DNA of 64,000 nucleotides from Sanghuangporus weigelae (lineage: Eukaryota; Basidiomycota; Agaricomycetes; Hymenochaetales; Hymenochaetaceae), in the NCBI GenBank assembly GCA_033182465.1, contig CP137323.1:1240001-1304000 (forward strand), given 5' to 3'. This document shows positions 38,901 through 51,559 of the stretch, piece by piece. Every line of letters begins with the position of its first letter. The first letter of the stretch is position 1. Both the position numbers and the translations under genes were made by a program. The notes under the pieces are model-generated. The model did not search any database and was not told where the DNA came from. It was given only the letters and a program-made list of their open reading frames with translations.

Positions 38901-40616
38901 ATGTTCCAACTCAACAATTGTTCGTACTCTCCTCCATCCACACCATCCCAAACCACTGACGCGTCTGAAGATAAAGGAGAATCAGAAGCAACACCTAAGT
39001 AAGCACATCTAGCTTATAAAACTGAGCCTCTGACGCGTACTGACGCGACTGAAAGCGCTCTCCTGGAAGAGAAGAGCTCCGCACTGGACTTTTTAAACAT
39101 GCATGACGATGAGTTGTTCGGGGCTCCTGACGACAATCCTGTCGAAATCGAGGGGTCCCTCGAGAGGTTGGAAGGCCTTCTCCAGCCTGTAGAAGATGGG
39201 CACGACAATCAGTTGCCTGATCAGCCTGCTGCTGACCCTTTTCCCGCATTCAGATTCGACGTATCGCTCAGGCTGTTCGAGCCACCAACTGAGACCTCTA
39301 CAGAGCCACTATGCCACACTACCAGTCATAGTAGCTCAGTCCTTGCCGAAGGTGAACCGTCGAATGCGAGCGTCTTTTCGAATCATCTAGTACAATCGGC
39401 AGAAACTATTGCTCACCTAAGGTACGCATATTGTTTCTTTGTTCATGAAATTGGAACTTATGAACATTCGTCCATAAGAGAACACAATTACATGGATCTT
39501 CTTAAACAAAATGCGTTCTACATCACAGATGAGCGCTTCGAGTCTGATAGGTCCGCTGGAGAGCCAGTGATGACCAGTTATAAAATGGATGAGTCGTTGG
39601 AGGCAAAAACGGATGAATATGCAGCCGAAGATTCTGCATCAAACTCTGGTGATGACGCATTGACTGTGAGAGAAGAAACACCGTACGCGTTTTATCCTCT
39701 TCCTTTCAGTGATATGTTGACAATAAGTATGCCTAGAACAATGACCGTGGCCTTATCCGTGAACCCTCCGTCAGAGGAGCTGATTTCAACACCGAAAGAC
39801 GAAAACCTTTCTGTGATGCAGACTGAGCGACGCACAGCTCAGCTGAAGCAGGAAGCAGACACAGTCACCTTCGAATCAAGTGGGCCTTGTTCGAAAAGAA
39901 AACGCGACGGCCAAGTAAACAGTCCGACGCACTCAGGGAACGATGGCGCTTGCAGGGCCCTCGGAAAGGCTGTCAAACGAGGCAAGACAGCAGACAGAAA
40001 AGGAAAGGCAAAGATCACTGGCTCGAACCCGCTGTCGACCGATTTTATAATATATCGGTACGGCCTGCAACCTATGCATAGCGTCTCCCACCGGTGGTCC
40101 TGCCCATTCCCACCGCATGACGCTCTGCCGAATGGAGCGTGTCTGCCATCCTTTGACGCCGGGACTATACGTTCTCACATTGCCGTCCACGTCGATGCCT
40201 ACTTGGCTCAACATCCTGGTGGTAAACTCGAATGCCCTAAACACCGAACGAACGAACGATGTATGTGGGCGGATGATAGGGGATCATTGAAAACCGTCGG
40301 GCCCAATACGGGCTTACCGCGCCACATAACGGAGGTCCACCTGCAGGTGGGCGCGTACACCTGCCCTTGCGGTACGTCCTTCTCTCGCGGAACACGCGAC
40401 CAGTTCGTCCGTCACTTGCGTGATGGACACGAAAGGAATCTGGATGCAAAAAGGAGGACGGACCCCACCTTACTCGGCTACGTCAGCGTTGACGATCCGA
40501 GACTCGTCGACGAAGAAAGGCGATGGATGAGGAGCAAGGGTGGACATGCTGAAGAAGGAGAGGATGATAGAGGCGAAGGCTCCAGCAAAGGTGTCAAGCG
40601 TGCGCGTCGGTTTTAA
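38901..40616 (+). CDS. Zinc-finger-like putative DNA-binding protein, tandem copy 1
   Basis: Two exons, 38901-38998 and 39056-40616, giving 552 residues; the start ATGTTCCAACTCAAC and the intron are conserved in copy 2. The N-terminal half is acidic (DDELFGAPDDNPVEIEG) with a conserved block AHLRYAYCFFVHEIGTYEH. The middle carries basic nuclear-signal-like runs (KRKRDGQ, KAVKRGKTADRKGKAK). The C-terminal 190 residues hold three Cys/His clusters: WSCPFP..GACLP..HIAVHVDAY; LECPKHRTNERCMW..RHITEVH; and YTCPCGTSF..FVRHLRDGH. These look like divergent C2H2-type fingers (the last CxC..HxxxxH). Probably a nuclear transcription-factor-like protein; the target is unknown. Confidence 0.8.
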
Positions 40617-42021
40617 AGGCTCGGCTCTAAATTATGCTCACGTGCTTCATCGATTATTTCACTCTCCGCTTTGTACGTACATTAGATATAATTCTTTTCT
40701 TTGCCACCGTCATTAATTCCACGCCACTTCTTTTCCTCTGTTGTTTGTATCCTTGCTTGTTCCATGCTCATTCTTCGGCATCGTCTTTTTGTTTTCATTG
40801 TCCGGACTCTCACATTCGTCTATCTGTTTTTTCCTGTCGTTGACTCATTGTCTCGTCCGAATGCTTTCACTCATAAAGTACTCTGTTACTGCTACTCTCG
40901 TACTGTGTTGGTCGATTCTCTAGCTCATTGTACTGTCATAGAACCGAACCCAGGCAGATTTGAGACTATTCATCGTATAATTATTCCACTGGAAGCTCAT
41001 CGAATCGAATCATTAAGCGAGCAGCCGACAGATTTGGAGGATGATATAAAAGGACTCAACAGTCTTCATGGCGAATAAAATTTCTGTAATACAATTCCCT
41101 ACTATGTCCGGCCCTCTTAAAGAATGAGCCACTAAGGAATGACAAACTGAAGTAAATGTACGAGGCTCAGCTCCTTAGCGCACAAGCGAACGAGCAAACA
41201 CGAGCTCATGTTGACCAAATCACATTTTCCTTCGTCTTTACAATGGGCATCGACTTCAGTCGACCGCTCACCGTAAGACGCAACATTTAGAACATGTTGA
41301 ATTACGGAATAGGATACAGCGAAGACAAAAACATGTAGAAAAAAAAAAAAACTCGATTGATTTTTTGCGCTCGTAGTGATCGGTACGTATGAGAAACTCC
41401 TCCTGCATGCGAAGACATATTCTGCTTTCCCCCTTCTCTTAAGGCATTCTTCTTCCACGGAGTTCTTGTCACAGTCAGTGTTTCTATTGGAATTGTTAAT
41501 TTGAGTTGTCAATGTTGTTGCGACTGGCAGCACCGCCAATCGCGGGTAGCATCATTCTGCGCTCGTCAAACTAAAAGTCATTCATAGTTTCTTGATTCAG
41601 GTACGAAAAGACCTAAGATAGGTAGAACGCGATAGAACCATGTACCGTGGCTTGGTGTATTGCGGACAACGAGGGGAATTACTGGCATATTATTCTTTCT
41701 TGATTACAGGTGACTTTAGTTGAAACACACCTTGAGGCGATGTCCGCGGTTTCGACCTGCCATTTCATTTAGTATACGACGGTCTCACCATCAAACAATG
41801 ATTTGGGCCGTTCTGACCGTCAAGAGAAACTCGACGTGTTGGTCCATGTTTGTCAAAGCAGAGATGACATAAGCAGACAAATAAAACGCGTCGCGCTCCT
41901 CCTCGTCTCTTTGTATTCTCTCCTCCCACTGCTTTATCGACAAGGCACTCCATCTCGTGCTTTATCTCTATTCGGAATACTTGGTTCCTGTGGACGTCTG
42001 TTCAATTGAATTTACGCTACA
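40617..42021. other. Spacer between the tandem zinc-finger genes
   Basis: The first 200-450 bases are 3' UTR-like and duplicated after copy 2. Short ORFs (40,701-41,078 +; 41,539-41,132 -) have no motif. A run of about 13 A lies at 41,339-41,351. The last 200 bases are the duplicated promoter. Confidence 0.45.
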
Positions 42022-43688
42022 ATGTTCCAACTCAACAATCGTTCGTACTCCCCTTCATCCACACCATCCCAAACCACTGACGCGTCTGAAGACAAAAGAG
42101 ACTCCAAAGCAACACCAAGGTAAGTGCATCCGGTGCAAATAACTGAACTTCGTACACGTTCTGACACGCCTGAAAGCACATTCTCGGTAGAGACAAACTC
42201 CAGCCCAGACTTTCTCAACATGGCTGACGATGAGTTGTTCGGGGCTCCTGACGACAATCCTGTCGAAATCGAGGGGTCTCTGGAGAGGTTGGAAAGCCTT
42301 CTTCAGCCTGTAGAAGATGGGTACGGCAATCATTTGTCTGATTTGAATTCTGCTGACCACTATTTTCCCGCATTCAGATTCGACGTATCGCTCAACCTGT
42401 CTGAGCCACCAAACGAAACCATCGTACATCCACTATGTGACGCTATCTGCCATAGTATCACGGGATCATCAGTCCCCGCCGAAGAGGACTCGCTAGAAAC
42501 GAGCTCCCTTTCGTATGGTAACATGGTACAATCGGCAAAAACTATTGCCCACCTAAGGTACGCATATTGTTTCTTTGTTCATGAAATTGGAACTTATGAA
42601 CACTTGTCCATAAGATTACACAATTACATGGATCTTCTGAAAAAATATGCGTTCTACATCACAGATGAACGCTTCGAATCTGATAGGTCCACTGGTGAGC
42701 CAGTGATGACCAGTTATAAAATGGATGAATCGTTGGAGGGACAGACGGATGAACATCCAGCCGAGGATTCTGCATCAAGCTCTGATGATGATGCGTTGAC
42801 TGTGAGAGAAAAGACACCGTACGTGCTTTATCCCCTTCCTTTCCGTGATCTGTTAATGATAATTACGCCTAGAACAATGACCATGGCCTTGTCCGTGAGC
42901 CCTCCGTCAGAGGAGCTGATTTCAACACCGAAAGACGAAAACCTTTCTGTGATGCAGACTGAGCGACGCACAGCTCAGCTGAAGCAGGAAGTGTTCGCAA
43001 GTCTCTCGGGAAGGCTGTCAAACGAGACAAAACATCAAATAAAAAAGGAAAGGCAAAAATCACTGGCTCGAACCCGCTGTCGACCGATTTTATAATTTAT
43101 CGGTTCAGTCTTGAGCCTATGCATAGCGCCTCCCACCGGTGGTCCTGTCCCTTCCCTGTCCACGATGCTTTGTCGGATGGGAGGTGTCTATCGACCTTTG
43201 ACGCAGGGACCATTCGTGCCCACATTGCTGTCCACGTGGATGCCTATCTCATCCAACATCCCGGTGACAAACTCGAATGCCCCAGGCGGCACACGAACGA
43301 ACGTTGCATGTGGGCGGATGATAGGGGATCATTGAAAACCGTCGGGCCGAATACGGGTTTACCACGCCACGTAACGGAGGTGCATCTGCAGGTGAACGCA
43401 TACACCTGCCCGTGCGGTACGTCCTTCTCTCGCGGAACACGCGACCAGTTCGTCCGTCACTTGCGTGATGGACACGAAAGGAATCTGGATGCAAAAAGGA
43501 AAACGGACCCCACCATACCAGGCTACGTCAGCGTTGATGACCCGAGGCTCGTCGAGGAAGAAAAGCAGTGGATTAGGCGGACGAGTCGATATACTGAAGA
43601 AGAAGAGGATAATAGAGGCGAAGGCTCAAGCAAAGGTGTCAAGGCTCAAGCAAAGGTGTCAAGGCTCAAGCGTGCGCGTCGGTATTAA
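42022..43688 (+). pseudogene. Zinc-finger-like protein, tandem copy 2, frameshifted
   Basis: Paralogue of the gene at 38,901 with the same two-exon start (exon 1 42022-42119, exon 2 from 42177). The acidic half and the AHLRYAYCFFVHEIGTYEH block are kept. Compared with copy 1 about 100 bases are missing around 42,990, including the KRKRDGQ basic run, and this puts the downstream part out of frame: the first ORF stops at 43,095 and the finger part continues in another frame from before 43,119 to 43,688. All three Cys/His clusters are still intact there. A tandem nine-residue repeat (SKGVKAQAK) is added near the C-terminus. It may be a recent pseudogene or could make a truncated acidic protein. 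Confidence 0.75.
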
Positions 43689-44115
43689 AAACTCTCTGCT
43701 CACGTGTTTGGTTGATCATCCCGTTTTTTTACATTACATACCAATTCTTTGCCACCATCATTCTGCGCTACTTCTTTTCCTTTGTTGTTTGTATCCTTGC
43801 TCATACCATGGTCATCCTTCTGTGTCGTCTATTGATCGTCATTACTCAAACTCTAGCATTTATCTGTAGGAACAAAGTTCGTTTTATTTAGTACTTGTAT
43901 GAAATCTATGTACGGCCAACAGTGAGTCTCGGAATAAAAAGGAGCGGACGACAATACCCACCTTGGCGTATGTAGGAACAAAGCTGAGGCGGCAAGCGTC
44001 AAGAAACTACGATTTAAATAGTATGTTCCAGCCTCAATCTCAAGAGAGAAAAAGGAAATGGTCCAGTCTGCAATCTGAACCAGCAGAGCGCCCACATTCC
44101 TTCAACATAATCATC

Positions 44116-44949
44116 TTAAAACCATTGGCCTAAAACGCTCATGATCCCTCGGACGGCGTCTATCTCGTTCTGTCGTCGCTCTTCCGGAAAGATGCAAGAG
44201 AGAATATATTCCCATGCCGGTGTCAAGGACTGAGGATCATACATGCGGCAATATTCCCAATACGAGGGATAAAAGCCACCTGTTTCCCAGTCGATGATAC
44301 CAGTGATAGTCGTTCCGTCGACCATAATGTTCTTGGGGAGAAGGTCTCCATGTGTAAAAGTGATAGAAGCGTCTCGGGGGAGTTGCGACAGGAGGTTTTC
44401 GGTGACCGGATTGCAGCAGCCCAGGAGCAAAAATGTCTGGCGAAATCCGTCGATGAACTTGTCAACACTCTCGAACGACTCCTTTAGAGACAACTCCGGT
44501 GGAAAATACATGTTATTGTACGGTCCGCCATGGACATTTCCAAGACGCGAGGAATGCACTTCAGACATTCGATGGATGATGTCGGAAAGCTGATTGGCGA
44601 CTTGAGCGAGCTCGTCCTTCGTCATGTTGTCGATGACTTTGTCTAGAGATTGCCCCGGACACTCCTGCATGCATATGCACCACGTTCCGCGAGGCCTCGC
44701 GGTCTCGTCCGCAGTCTTGGGGGGTGGGGGAACACAGAGGACTTTCGGGACTGGAAGATGGACCTTATCCCGCGCATACCGCATGGCAGCGACTTCGTCA
44801 TCTGTGACAGCTGGCGAGCTCTTGAGAACGACCCCCTCTTGCCAACGAACGACCCTAGACCCCCAATTAAGGTATAGCAACTCTCCGGCCGCCAGAACGT
44901 CAGACAGACGTGTCGGTACCTTCAAGTCAGGCGGTATATCGAGCGCCAT
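44116..44949 (-). CDS. Phosphotransferase (APH-like) family protein
   Basis: Intronless 277-codon ORF starting MALDIPPDLKVP. It has the aminoglycoside-phosphotransferase-like kinase fold common in fungi: ECPGQSLDKVIDN (hinge), then the Brenner-type catalytic loop THGDLLPKNIMVDG (HGD..N) and GIIDWETGGFYPSYWEYC (the DFG-equivalent metal-binding Asp is in IDWE). The length is normal for a single-domain member. Fungal APH-like proteins mostly have unknown small-molecule substrates, and antibiotic resistance should not be inferred. No signal peptide. It is the last host gene before the retroelement region. Confidence 0.88.
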   Translation of the reverse strand: MALDIPPDLKVPTRLSDVLAAGELLYLNWGSRVVRWQEGVVLKSSPAVTDDEVAAMRYARDKVHLPVPKVLCVPPPPKTADETARPRGTWCICMQECPGQSLDKVIDNMTKDELAQVANQLSDIIHRMSEVHSSRLGNVHGGPYNNMYFPPELSLKESFESVDKFIDGFRQTFLLLGCCNPVTENLLSQLPRDASITFTHGDLLPKNIMVDGTTITGIIDWETGGFYPSYWEYCRMYDPQSLTPAWEYILSCIFPEERRQNEIDAVRGIMSVLGQWF

Positions 44950-45480
44950 GAGGGATTACCTGTGTTAAAGTGAGTATATAAGCGGAGACATGATACGGCA
45001 CATGCGCGTCAATGGTGGTTGTGTTGTGATAAGGTTGTGGCGAAACGTGAGGAAAAAATCATGATCGGTGCTATCCGAAATTCAGACTCCGCGTCAAACT
45101 CATCCGGCATATCTGTAAACACGTATCCAGCATGTCAAGTTCACCTGCCGGCCCAGTTGAAGATTATGATTATGTCACCACGGAGGTCCTGCACTCCAGT
45201 ATTGTGATTTGATGTGAAGATGAATGGGCCATTGAACATTTCTGATACAGATAAAATGAGAATCTCCATTGCTGTGACTTGCACTCCTCAACTGGATCTG
45301 GTGAAACTATAGATATGTTCTAAAGGGAGTTGCTAAGATGTCAAGGTACTGCTTAGCTTGTGTAGAGTATAAAGGATATCATTTAAATAAGTACAATGTC
45401 AGTAGTCCTTCTTGATTCATCATTACAATATAGATGGTTTGACTGAACAGCATTATATGACTCAAAATAAGATGACTAGC
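44950..45480. other. Boundary region between APH gene and retroelement cluster
   Basis: No gene recognised. An ORF at 45,019-45,207 has no motif. Confidence 0.4.
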
Positions 45481-45483
45481 TAT

Positions 45484-45735
45484 TAAGGAGTAGGCCTGGG
45501 GTTACACCACTTTGATCTTTTTGCCTAAGCAGTGGTGTGTTGTACAGAGGTGATCTTATCTACCCTTGTCTAGCTATACCATGTGGTCCCTTTACTAACT
45601 TTCCTAATTGCAGTCCGAGTTAAGGATACTTTCAGATATAAGGAGAGTAAAAGCAGATTAGAATTTTCAAGAGGTGTGATAGTATAAAGCACACAGTTGA
45701 ACTGTGTATAAAAAACACAATTATCACTAGTGTGT
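45484..45735 (-). mobile_element. Inverted fragment of the Gypsy LTR (family A)
   Basis: Matches the reverse complement of the 3' part of the LTR at 47,290-47,531 (GAGTAGGCCTGGGGTTACAC and onwards, GTCCGAGTTAAGGATAC). Old, partial copy in opposite orientation to the main element. Confidence 0.75.
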
Positions 45736-45761
45736 TAAGAACACAATGATTAGCTGTGTGT

Positions 45762-45935
45762 TGTAATGGTCAGTGTGATGTGTGGACGATCAGACTAGGT
45801 CTATAGGTGCGATCCTAGCAGGCTAGGGCATTCAATCCTATAAAGGAGTGAGCGAGAATAAATAAGGGTAACCAAACAGAGAAGAGTGATCCAGAGAACA
45901 GCCCTGGGATGAATAGCAGGCTGACTTGAGCTGGC
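45762..45935 (+). mobile_element. Fragment of LTR family C
   Basis: Begins TGTAATGGTCAGTG, then GGACGATCAGACTAGGTCTA, as in the fuller copy at 59,140-60,613 and the copy at 63,007. Cut off where the Gypsy 5' LTR begins. Confidence 0.7.
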
Positions 45936-47531
45936 TGACTGAAAGGATCTGCTCAAAATCTCACATCATGATCAACACTCTCGCATCATGATCGACAGAT
46001 CTATACGATTGGCACTCCAAATGTGACCAGTAACCAGGCCAGCTATCACAAGGCCCAAGCAAACGTTCAAGCAGTCTAGACAACAGTAACCCAATACTAC
46101 CCGAGTGCTAGAAGCACAGCAACAGATACGTAATCCTACCAAATGCTCTAACACCACCGACCGGTTAACACTGTGGACGACCACACTAACGCCACCGACC
46201 AAACTACCGGAGCGACTTCAATCAAAAGAACTCAAGAAGTGTCCAGACCTTCTAAGAAGTCCAGAAGTGCAACTACTAAAGCCTAACTTCTAAAGGCTAA
46301 AGACTAATAAGGTTTCATAGAGACCTCACTTGCATTTCAGCACTGTCAAGTCTGTGCTCACATTCATATGACCCTTTACGAGATATACTTCTTAGTGGGC
46401 ATGTCTACACTTGGGAACTGTGACTGTTACATCAAAACCGAACATCAGCTATTGAACCAGCTACATGCCAATCCATCAAATCCGATCATAACCAAGCGTT
46501 GAGAGGAAATCATTATTACAACTTGAACCTCTCGAACTGCAAATCCAATAACTTGGAGAATGGTTAGATGGTACAAACCCAAGTTGCATGCAAGATGTCC
46601 AGCATCTATGATACAAGCAAACCTCTACTTACTGAGAGACTCGAACCTGGACACCAAACAGTTACAACTCACAATCCAATGAAGGATATGGCATTTTATT
46701 CGAGACATTCGATATGATGGCAAAGTATAGTTAGTCACTTGAACCCAGCAACACTCATCTGCAATGTTCATGCAGTTCATGATATGCCTTGGACCATACT
46801 CGACACCAACCCGACACCTGAATACCGATGTACGAGTTACACTGACACTCAATGGACCTCAAGACAAACTTCGAAGAGTCACCACTAGAGCAGCCTATAT
46901 TGCCCTAAGAGCCAGGATCCCCTATGACAACAACAATGATGTTGTAATGAAGCACTGACAGAGGAGTATGACATATCAGAATACCACTTCCATTGTCTCA
47001 GTCAGCATCCTCAATGGCTCAGTCAGCACAGTGGAGCAATGCGCAGCAAAGTGATGTAATGTGCAGCAAAGTGATGTAAAGCGCAGCAATCTGTAGCAAT
47101 CCACAGCAAAGAGCACAGCAGAGCGCAGCAGAATGACGTACAATCTGAGTAATGGTGGAGCAAAGATAAGTAAAGTGGAAACAGGATGAGTAAGAAATAG
47201 GACAGAAAATGGATTAATGGCAGGGCATAAATAGAAGTAGGATTAGGCCCTCTTCCCCCCATCTTTCGATCCTCTTAACACACTGGTGTAAAGCTTGCCC
47301 TACAGCAAGCTATTACTATGTGCTTTGTACTATCATGCTTCTTGGAAATCCCAATCTGCTTTACTGTTACCTCGTATCTGAAAGCATCCTTAACTCGGAC
47401 AGCAACTAGGAAGTCCAGTAAGGGACCATGTGGTATAGCCAGACGGCAGTAGATAAGATCACCTCTGTACAATATACCGCTGCTTAGGCAAAAAGATCGA
47501 ACCAGTGTAACCCCGGGCCTACTCCCTAACA
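45936..47531 (+). repeat. 5' LTR of Gypsy element A
   Basis: Starts TGACTGAAAGGATC and ends CTCCCTAACA, about 1,596 bp. Contains short GCAGCAAAGTGATGTAA-type repeats near 47,040-47,130. The corresponding 3' LTR starts TGTAGTGAAAGGATC after a purine tract. At 46,330 it shows the empty site that carries insertion E in the 3' LTR. Confidence 0.8.
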
Positions 47532-50020
47532 CAACCCCAGTGAAGCAATGTATAATAAATGATTGCCAATACAAGCATTGCATCCTCAATTACCCATTCA
47601 AGTGAAGGTTGGAACAAAGACCTTAGCAGTCACAGCATTAATCGATTCCGGAGCTACATGCAGCACGATACACCCCAACTTGGTACGACAGTACAGCCTA
47701 TTCAAGAAGAGGCTTGATCACCCTCGACCCCTGAATAATGCGGATGGAAGTCCCAACCAAGGAGGAGCAATCACACATGAGGTCTACACATTAATTTTTG
47801 ACGGACCTAAACCCCAACTGTAAATGTTGGCAGTAGCGACCACAGGACAGGACTAAGTGATCCTAGGTATTAACTATTTGGCCAAAGTCAATCCAGAAAT
47901 TGATTGGAAGAATCAAATATGGAATCAGAATGGTAATATCATAGCATTCGAGCTCAATGTAATATGAGCTATCAAGAAGCGAAAGTGTAGAAAGCGGAAG
48001 CAAAAAGGGCAAAGCAAAGGCAAATCCGAAAAGACAAGACCTAGGTATGACACAAAGCAACAGGCTCTGAACAGAGACAACTATCAACACTCTGGAGCAC
48101 CAGGAATAATATTTGCACTGTGGAGAGACAACAATGGACACTCTCAGGAAACAAAGCTGGAAATGAAACCAGTAGTACCAAAACTGGAACAGGCAAAGCA
48201 AATGCTAGAAGCAAAGAGTCCGAGCATAGAAAATATACCAGACTCTACAACGAGACACCCACAACAGGAAACAGCAATGAAACATCATTGAGACGAGGAG
48301 GAAATAAACCACACTCCAAAATGAATGAAATAGGCACCACAAGGAATGAGTATAGTGCAATGATGATCTAAGCACATATTAACGAGAAGGATGATCCCAG
48401 CATGGCAACTGTACCAGACATCCAAAGATGATTCCCAAGGAACTACAGGCAAGCGCAGCCTAGACGAACAGGAGGAAATAAACAACTCTTCGAAACGGTG
48501 GAAGAAGCAACCACCAAGGAAGAAACATCCACTGGAACGGAACTTACCAGAGGATGAGGAATTGTGGCCAACACCAGGAATGAACTCAAACATAAAGTTC
48601 AGCATGCATCCGCAAAAGACACAATATACAGAAAAGCCAGTGGCAGGCATAATACGACCTAGAACAGTATTATCATTGCAAGGAGTGAGTCCCACACCGA
48701 AGCGTATAAGATGGGCAGACAATGAAAGTGATATCAACATGCAAAGTGAACAGGAGACAACAGAAGACACTCCTATACAAGACATAGAGCCACAAGACAT
48801 CGAAAGTCTTAGAACGACCAACGAACGAACTACCCTTACCAGAAAGGAAGAGCTTGCTGCAAAGCTAGAGCTAGACCTTAACTGAAATTGGTCACCAAGA
48901 CAGCAGAACCAAGTTTCACAACCACTGAACAAAGCAAGTTCCATATCTCAGCAGTATTCTCAGCAAAAGGCAGCTGCGGAAGGATTACTGGAGACACAGA
49001 AACGAGATTGGCAAAAACTCCTACCAAAGGAAATAGAAGACTATGCAGATGTCTTTGATCCTGACAGATTGAGAAGGTTACCCAAGCATACGAAATGGGA
49101 TATGGCGATTAACCTCAAGGAAGGAGTACCATTACCGAAACCGAGGTCTATAATCAAGCTCACATGAGAAGAGCAGGCAGCACTCAATGCTTATGTCCAA
49201 GAATTACTTGACAAAGGATGGATTGAGAAGGTTCAACCACATGAACCATGTCCAGTAGCAGCACCAGTCTTCTTTGTAGGAAAGAAAGACAGAGGAGCAC
49301 GAGCAGTAACTGAGCTCACCTGTAGTATTCTAATGATTCATGAATGACAACTTTGAACATTGGCTCAGGACAGAAGAAGCACTCAACTATTTGGACAATC
49401 TTATTGGATAAGCACAAACGGAAGAGGAGCACTGAAAACTCCTCAGGGCAATTCTACAGAAATGCCAAGAGCTTGACATCTATCTCAAAATCGAGAAATG
49501 TCACTTCCTCCAAACCCAACTCGACTACCTGGGATTTGTAGCAGGAATGAAAGGCATCCAGATGGATCCTTATAAGCTCAAGGCCATACATGAATGGCCA
49601 GCACCAAAGACAAAACGACAAGTGTGGAAGTTTCAAGGATTCTGTAACTTCTACAGAAGATTCATCAAGGATTATGCAAATACATTTGCACCGATTGGCG
49701 ACCTTATCAAGAAGGATTGCAAATTCGAATGGACAGTGGCACAGGACAAAGCTTTTGAAAGTATCAAGAAGGCATTCGAAACAGAAGTCGCATTGGCTAT
49801 ACCAAAGCCAGACAAACCATACACATTGGAAACCGACGCATCCGATGTTGCAATTGGAGCAGTCTTACAGCAAGAAGACAACCAAGGAGAACTGAGACCT
49901 TTAGATTTCATGTAAAAAACATTGTCAAGTACCCAACAAAACTATCCGACGCATGACAAGGAGATGCTAGCAATCATGGAAGTACTCAAGCACTGGAGAC
50001 ACCTATTGGAAGAAACCAAG

Positions 50021-51559
50021 TGTTACGAAAATTGTGGTTATCTAATACGGCGTGGGCTAAATTTTACACACCGAGTTGCGATGCCAAATCAAGACTATTT
50101 CGAAAGGCTACTACGGCAGAACAGTGGTGGCGACTCAAGAGTAGCAAACCACGGATCGTCTGGAGAAGACACGGAGGACTCTAATGATTTGCAATTAGGA
50201 CTAACTAATATGCACATTGGACATACTCCACCGCCGGAACGCAGTCTGGCGGCGATGGAAGAAAGGAATGTCGCAAGGTATACGGAACTCCTGCAACGAA
50301 GACATTATCGGCGTGGTGCAACTAGAAGATTTGTACATGAGAGCTTGGTGTGCGCCAATTGTTACTTGGCCTACCAACGAAGCTGGGTACTTGCGGAATG
50401 GCTCATGAAGAACTTCACGGAACGGTTAGTGTCAAGGGAAGCAGCCGATGTCAAGATTCGGCATAAGCCCGGACCCTCGGAACGAACAGAAGACCAACCA
50501 TTACCGAACCACGGAATGAGTGCATACGACCATGAGGTATCCATATGGCTTAGCGATAGGGATGTCTATGCATTAAAGGTCGGCGTGCGAGCTTGGATCA
50601 ATCAGCATCGGCACCAGACCTTGTGCAGTCACACGGCAGTGGAAGTAGATTGGCCAGTTTACAAGCGGCCACCTTCGGACATTGAACATCTTACGGAAGA
50701 AGCGATAGAACGCTTGATGCAGGCTTGGCGAGCGTCAGAGCCAGGGGTAATTACAGTTGATGAGTGGAATGGCCGCGAGCACTTTGGACAGAGGCTACGG
50801 CTAACCACGGGCCCAGGACTACAACTATCGGACATCGAAGTCGCGGCGAGGCACAGAAGGAGTGTAGCGGAGTACACTCATGCGCCGGGAGAAGATCGGC
50901 AAGCTCTGCCGATCTCTAACCCTGATATCACTATCTCCCCCATGATCGAGGATTAAGCGGCAGAAGCTCGGCCCGGGAACGGAGCGCCAGAGAAGCGATA
51001 GCTTGGCAACTATCATGGGAACCCGTCTGGGAACGGAGAAGGATCGCGGGGTAAAGATAAGGAGAGATTAACATGTGATAACGATTGCAGATCGGAGGAA
51101 GCACGGAAGAAGCTTCTCGAAGCATCGGGGTAGTAGGACTCAAACAAACCCTCCTAATATGGTAGAAGTATTGTGATTCAACACTAGAGGAAAGTATCGG
51201 TGTTGGCACCAGAGTAGAGTACTGGTGTCAGAGAAAACATATTGTCTAGACCAATAGCAAGGCTGTAGTCGGTAGTAATAGGTAGTCGGTACTATTTAGT
51301 AAATAGGTTATTTAAGGGCCAGCTGAGCGGGGCATTGTCCCTCAGCAAAATTATTTTGTACTCTCAATCGAAAACTGTACCCTTTGATTGAAACCCTGTT
51401 CCACTACTGAGGTCAAGCTTGAGCCTATCGCTCGCTTCTAAAGTAGTACATCTATAACCTTCGTTCCGTCTCCAATCAATTATCATCAGAAGGAATAAGC
51501 AGGGACTTGTTCCGGTACGCTTAGACTGACCACCTCGTCTAAAAACACTGGTCCTAACA
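50021..51559 (+). mobile_element. Insertion B: LTR-type element, 1,539 bp, probably a solo LTR with an internal ORF
   Basis: Inserted in the RNase H part of element A. Ends are TGTTA..TAACA with a perfect 5-bp target duplication, CCAAG (50,016-50,020 and 51,560-51,564). No internal direct repeat is present, so a long solo LTR is the simplest reading. A TATTTAAG box near 51,308 and an AATTATTTTGTA stretch support promoter/polyadenylation functions. An ORF occupies most of the left two thirds (to 50,956). A partial relative lies at 60,644-61,400. Confidence 0.75.

Noticed and set aside
41339-41351. Run of about 13 A, possible retroposon tail
   Set aside because: No flanking duplication or element body.
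47020-47140. Short repeated GCAGCAAAGTGATGTAA words resembling a CRISPR or satellite array
   Set aside because: Irregular units without spacers, present in every copy of the Gypsy LTR; ordinary LTR simple repeat.
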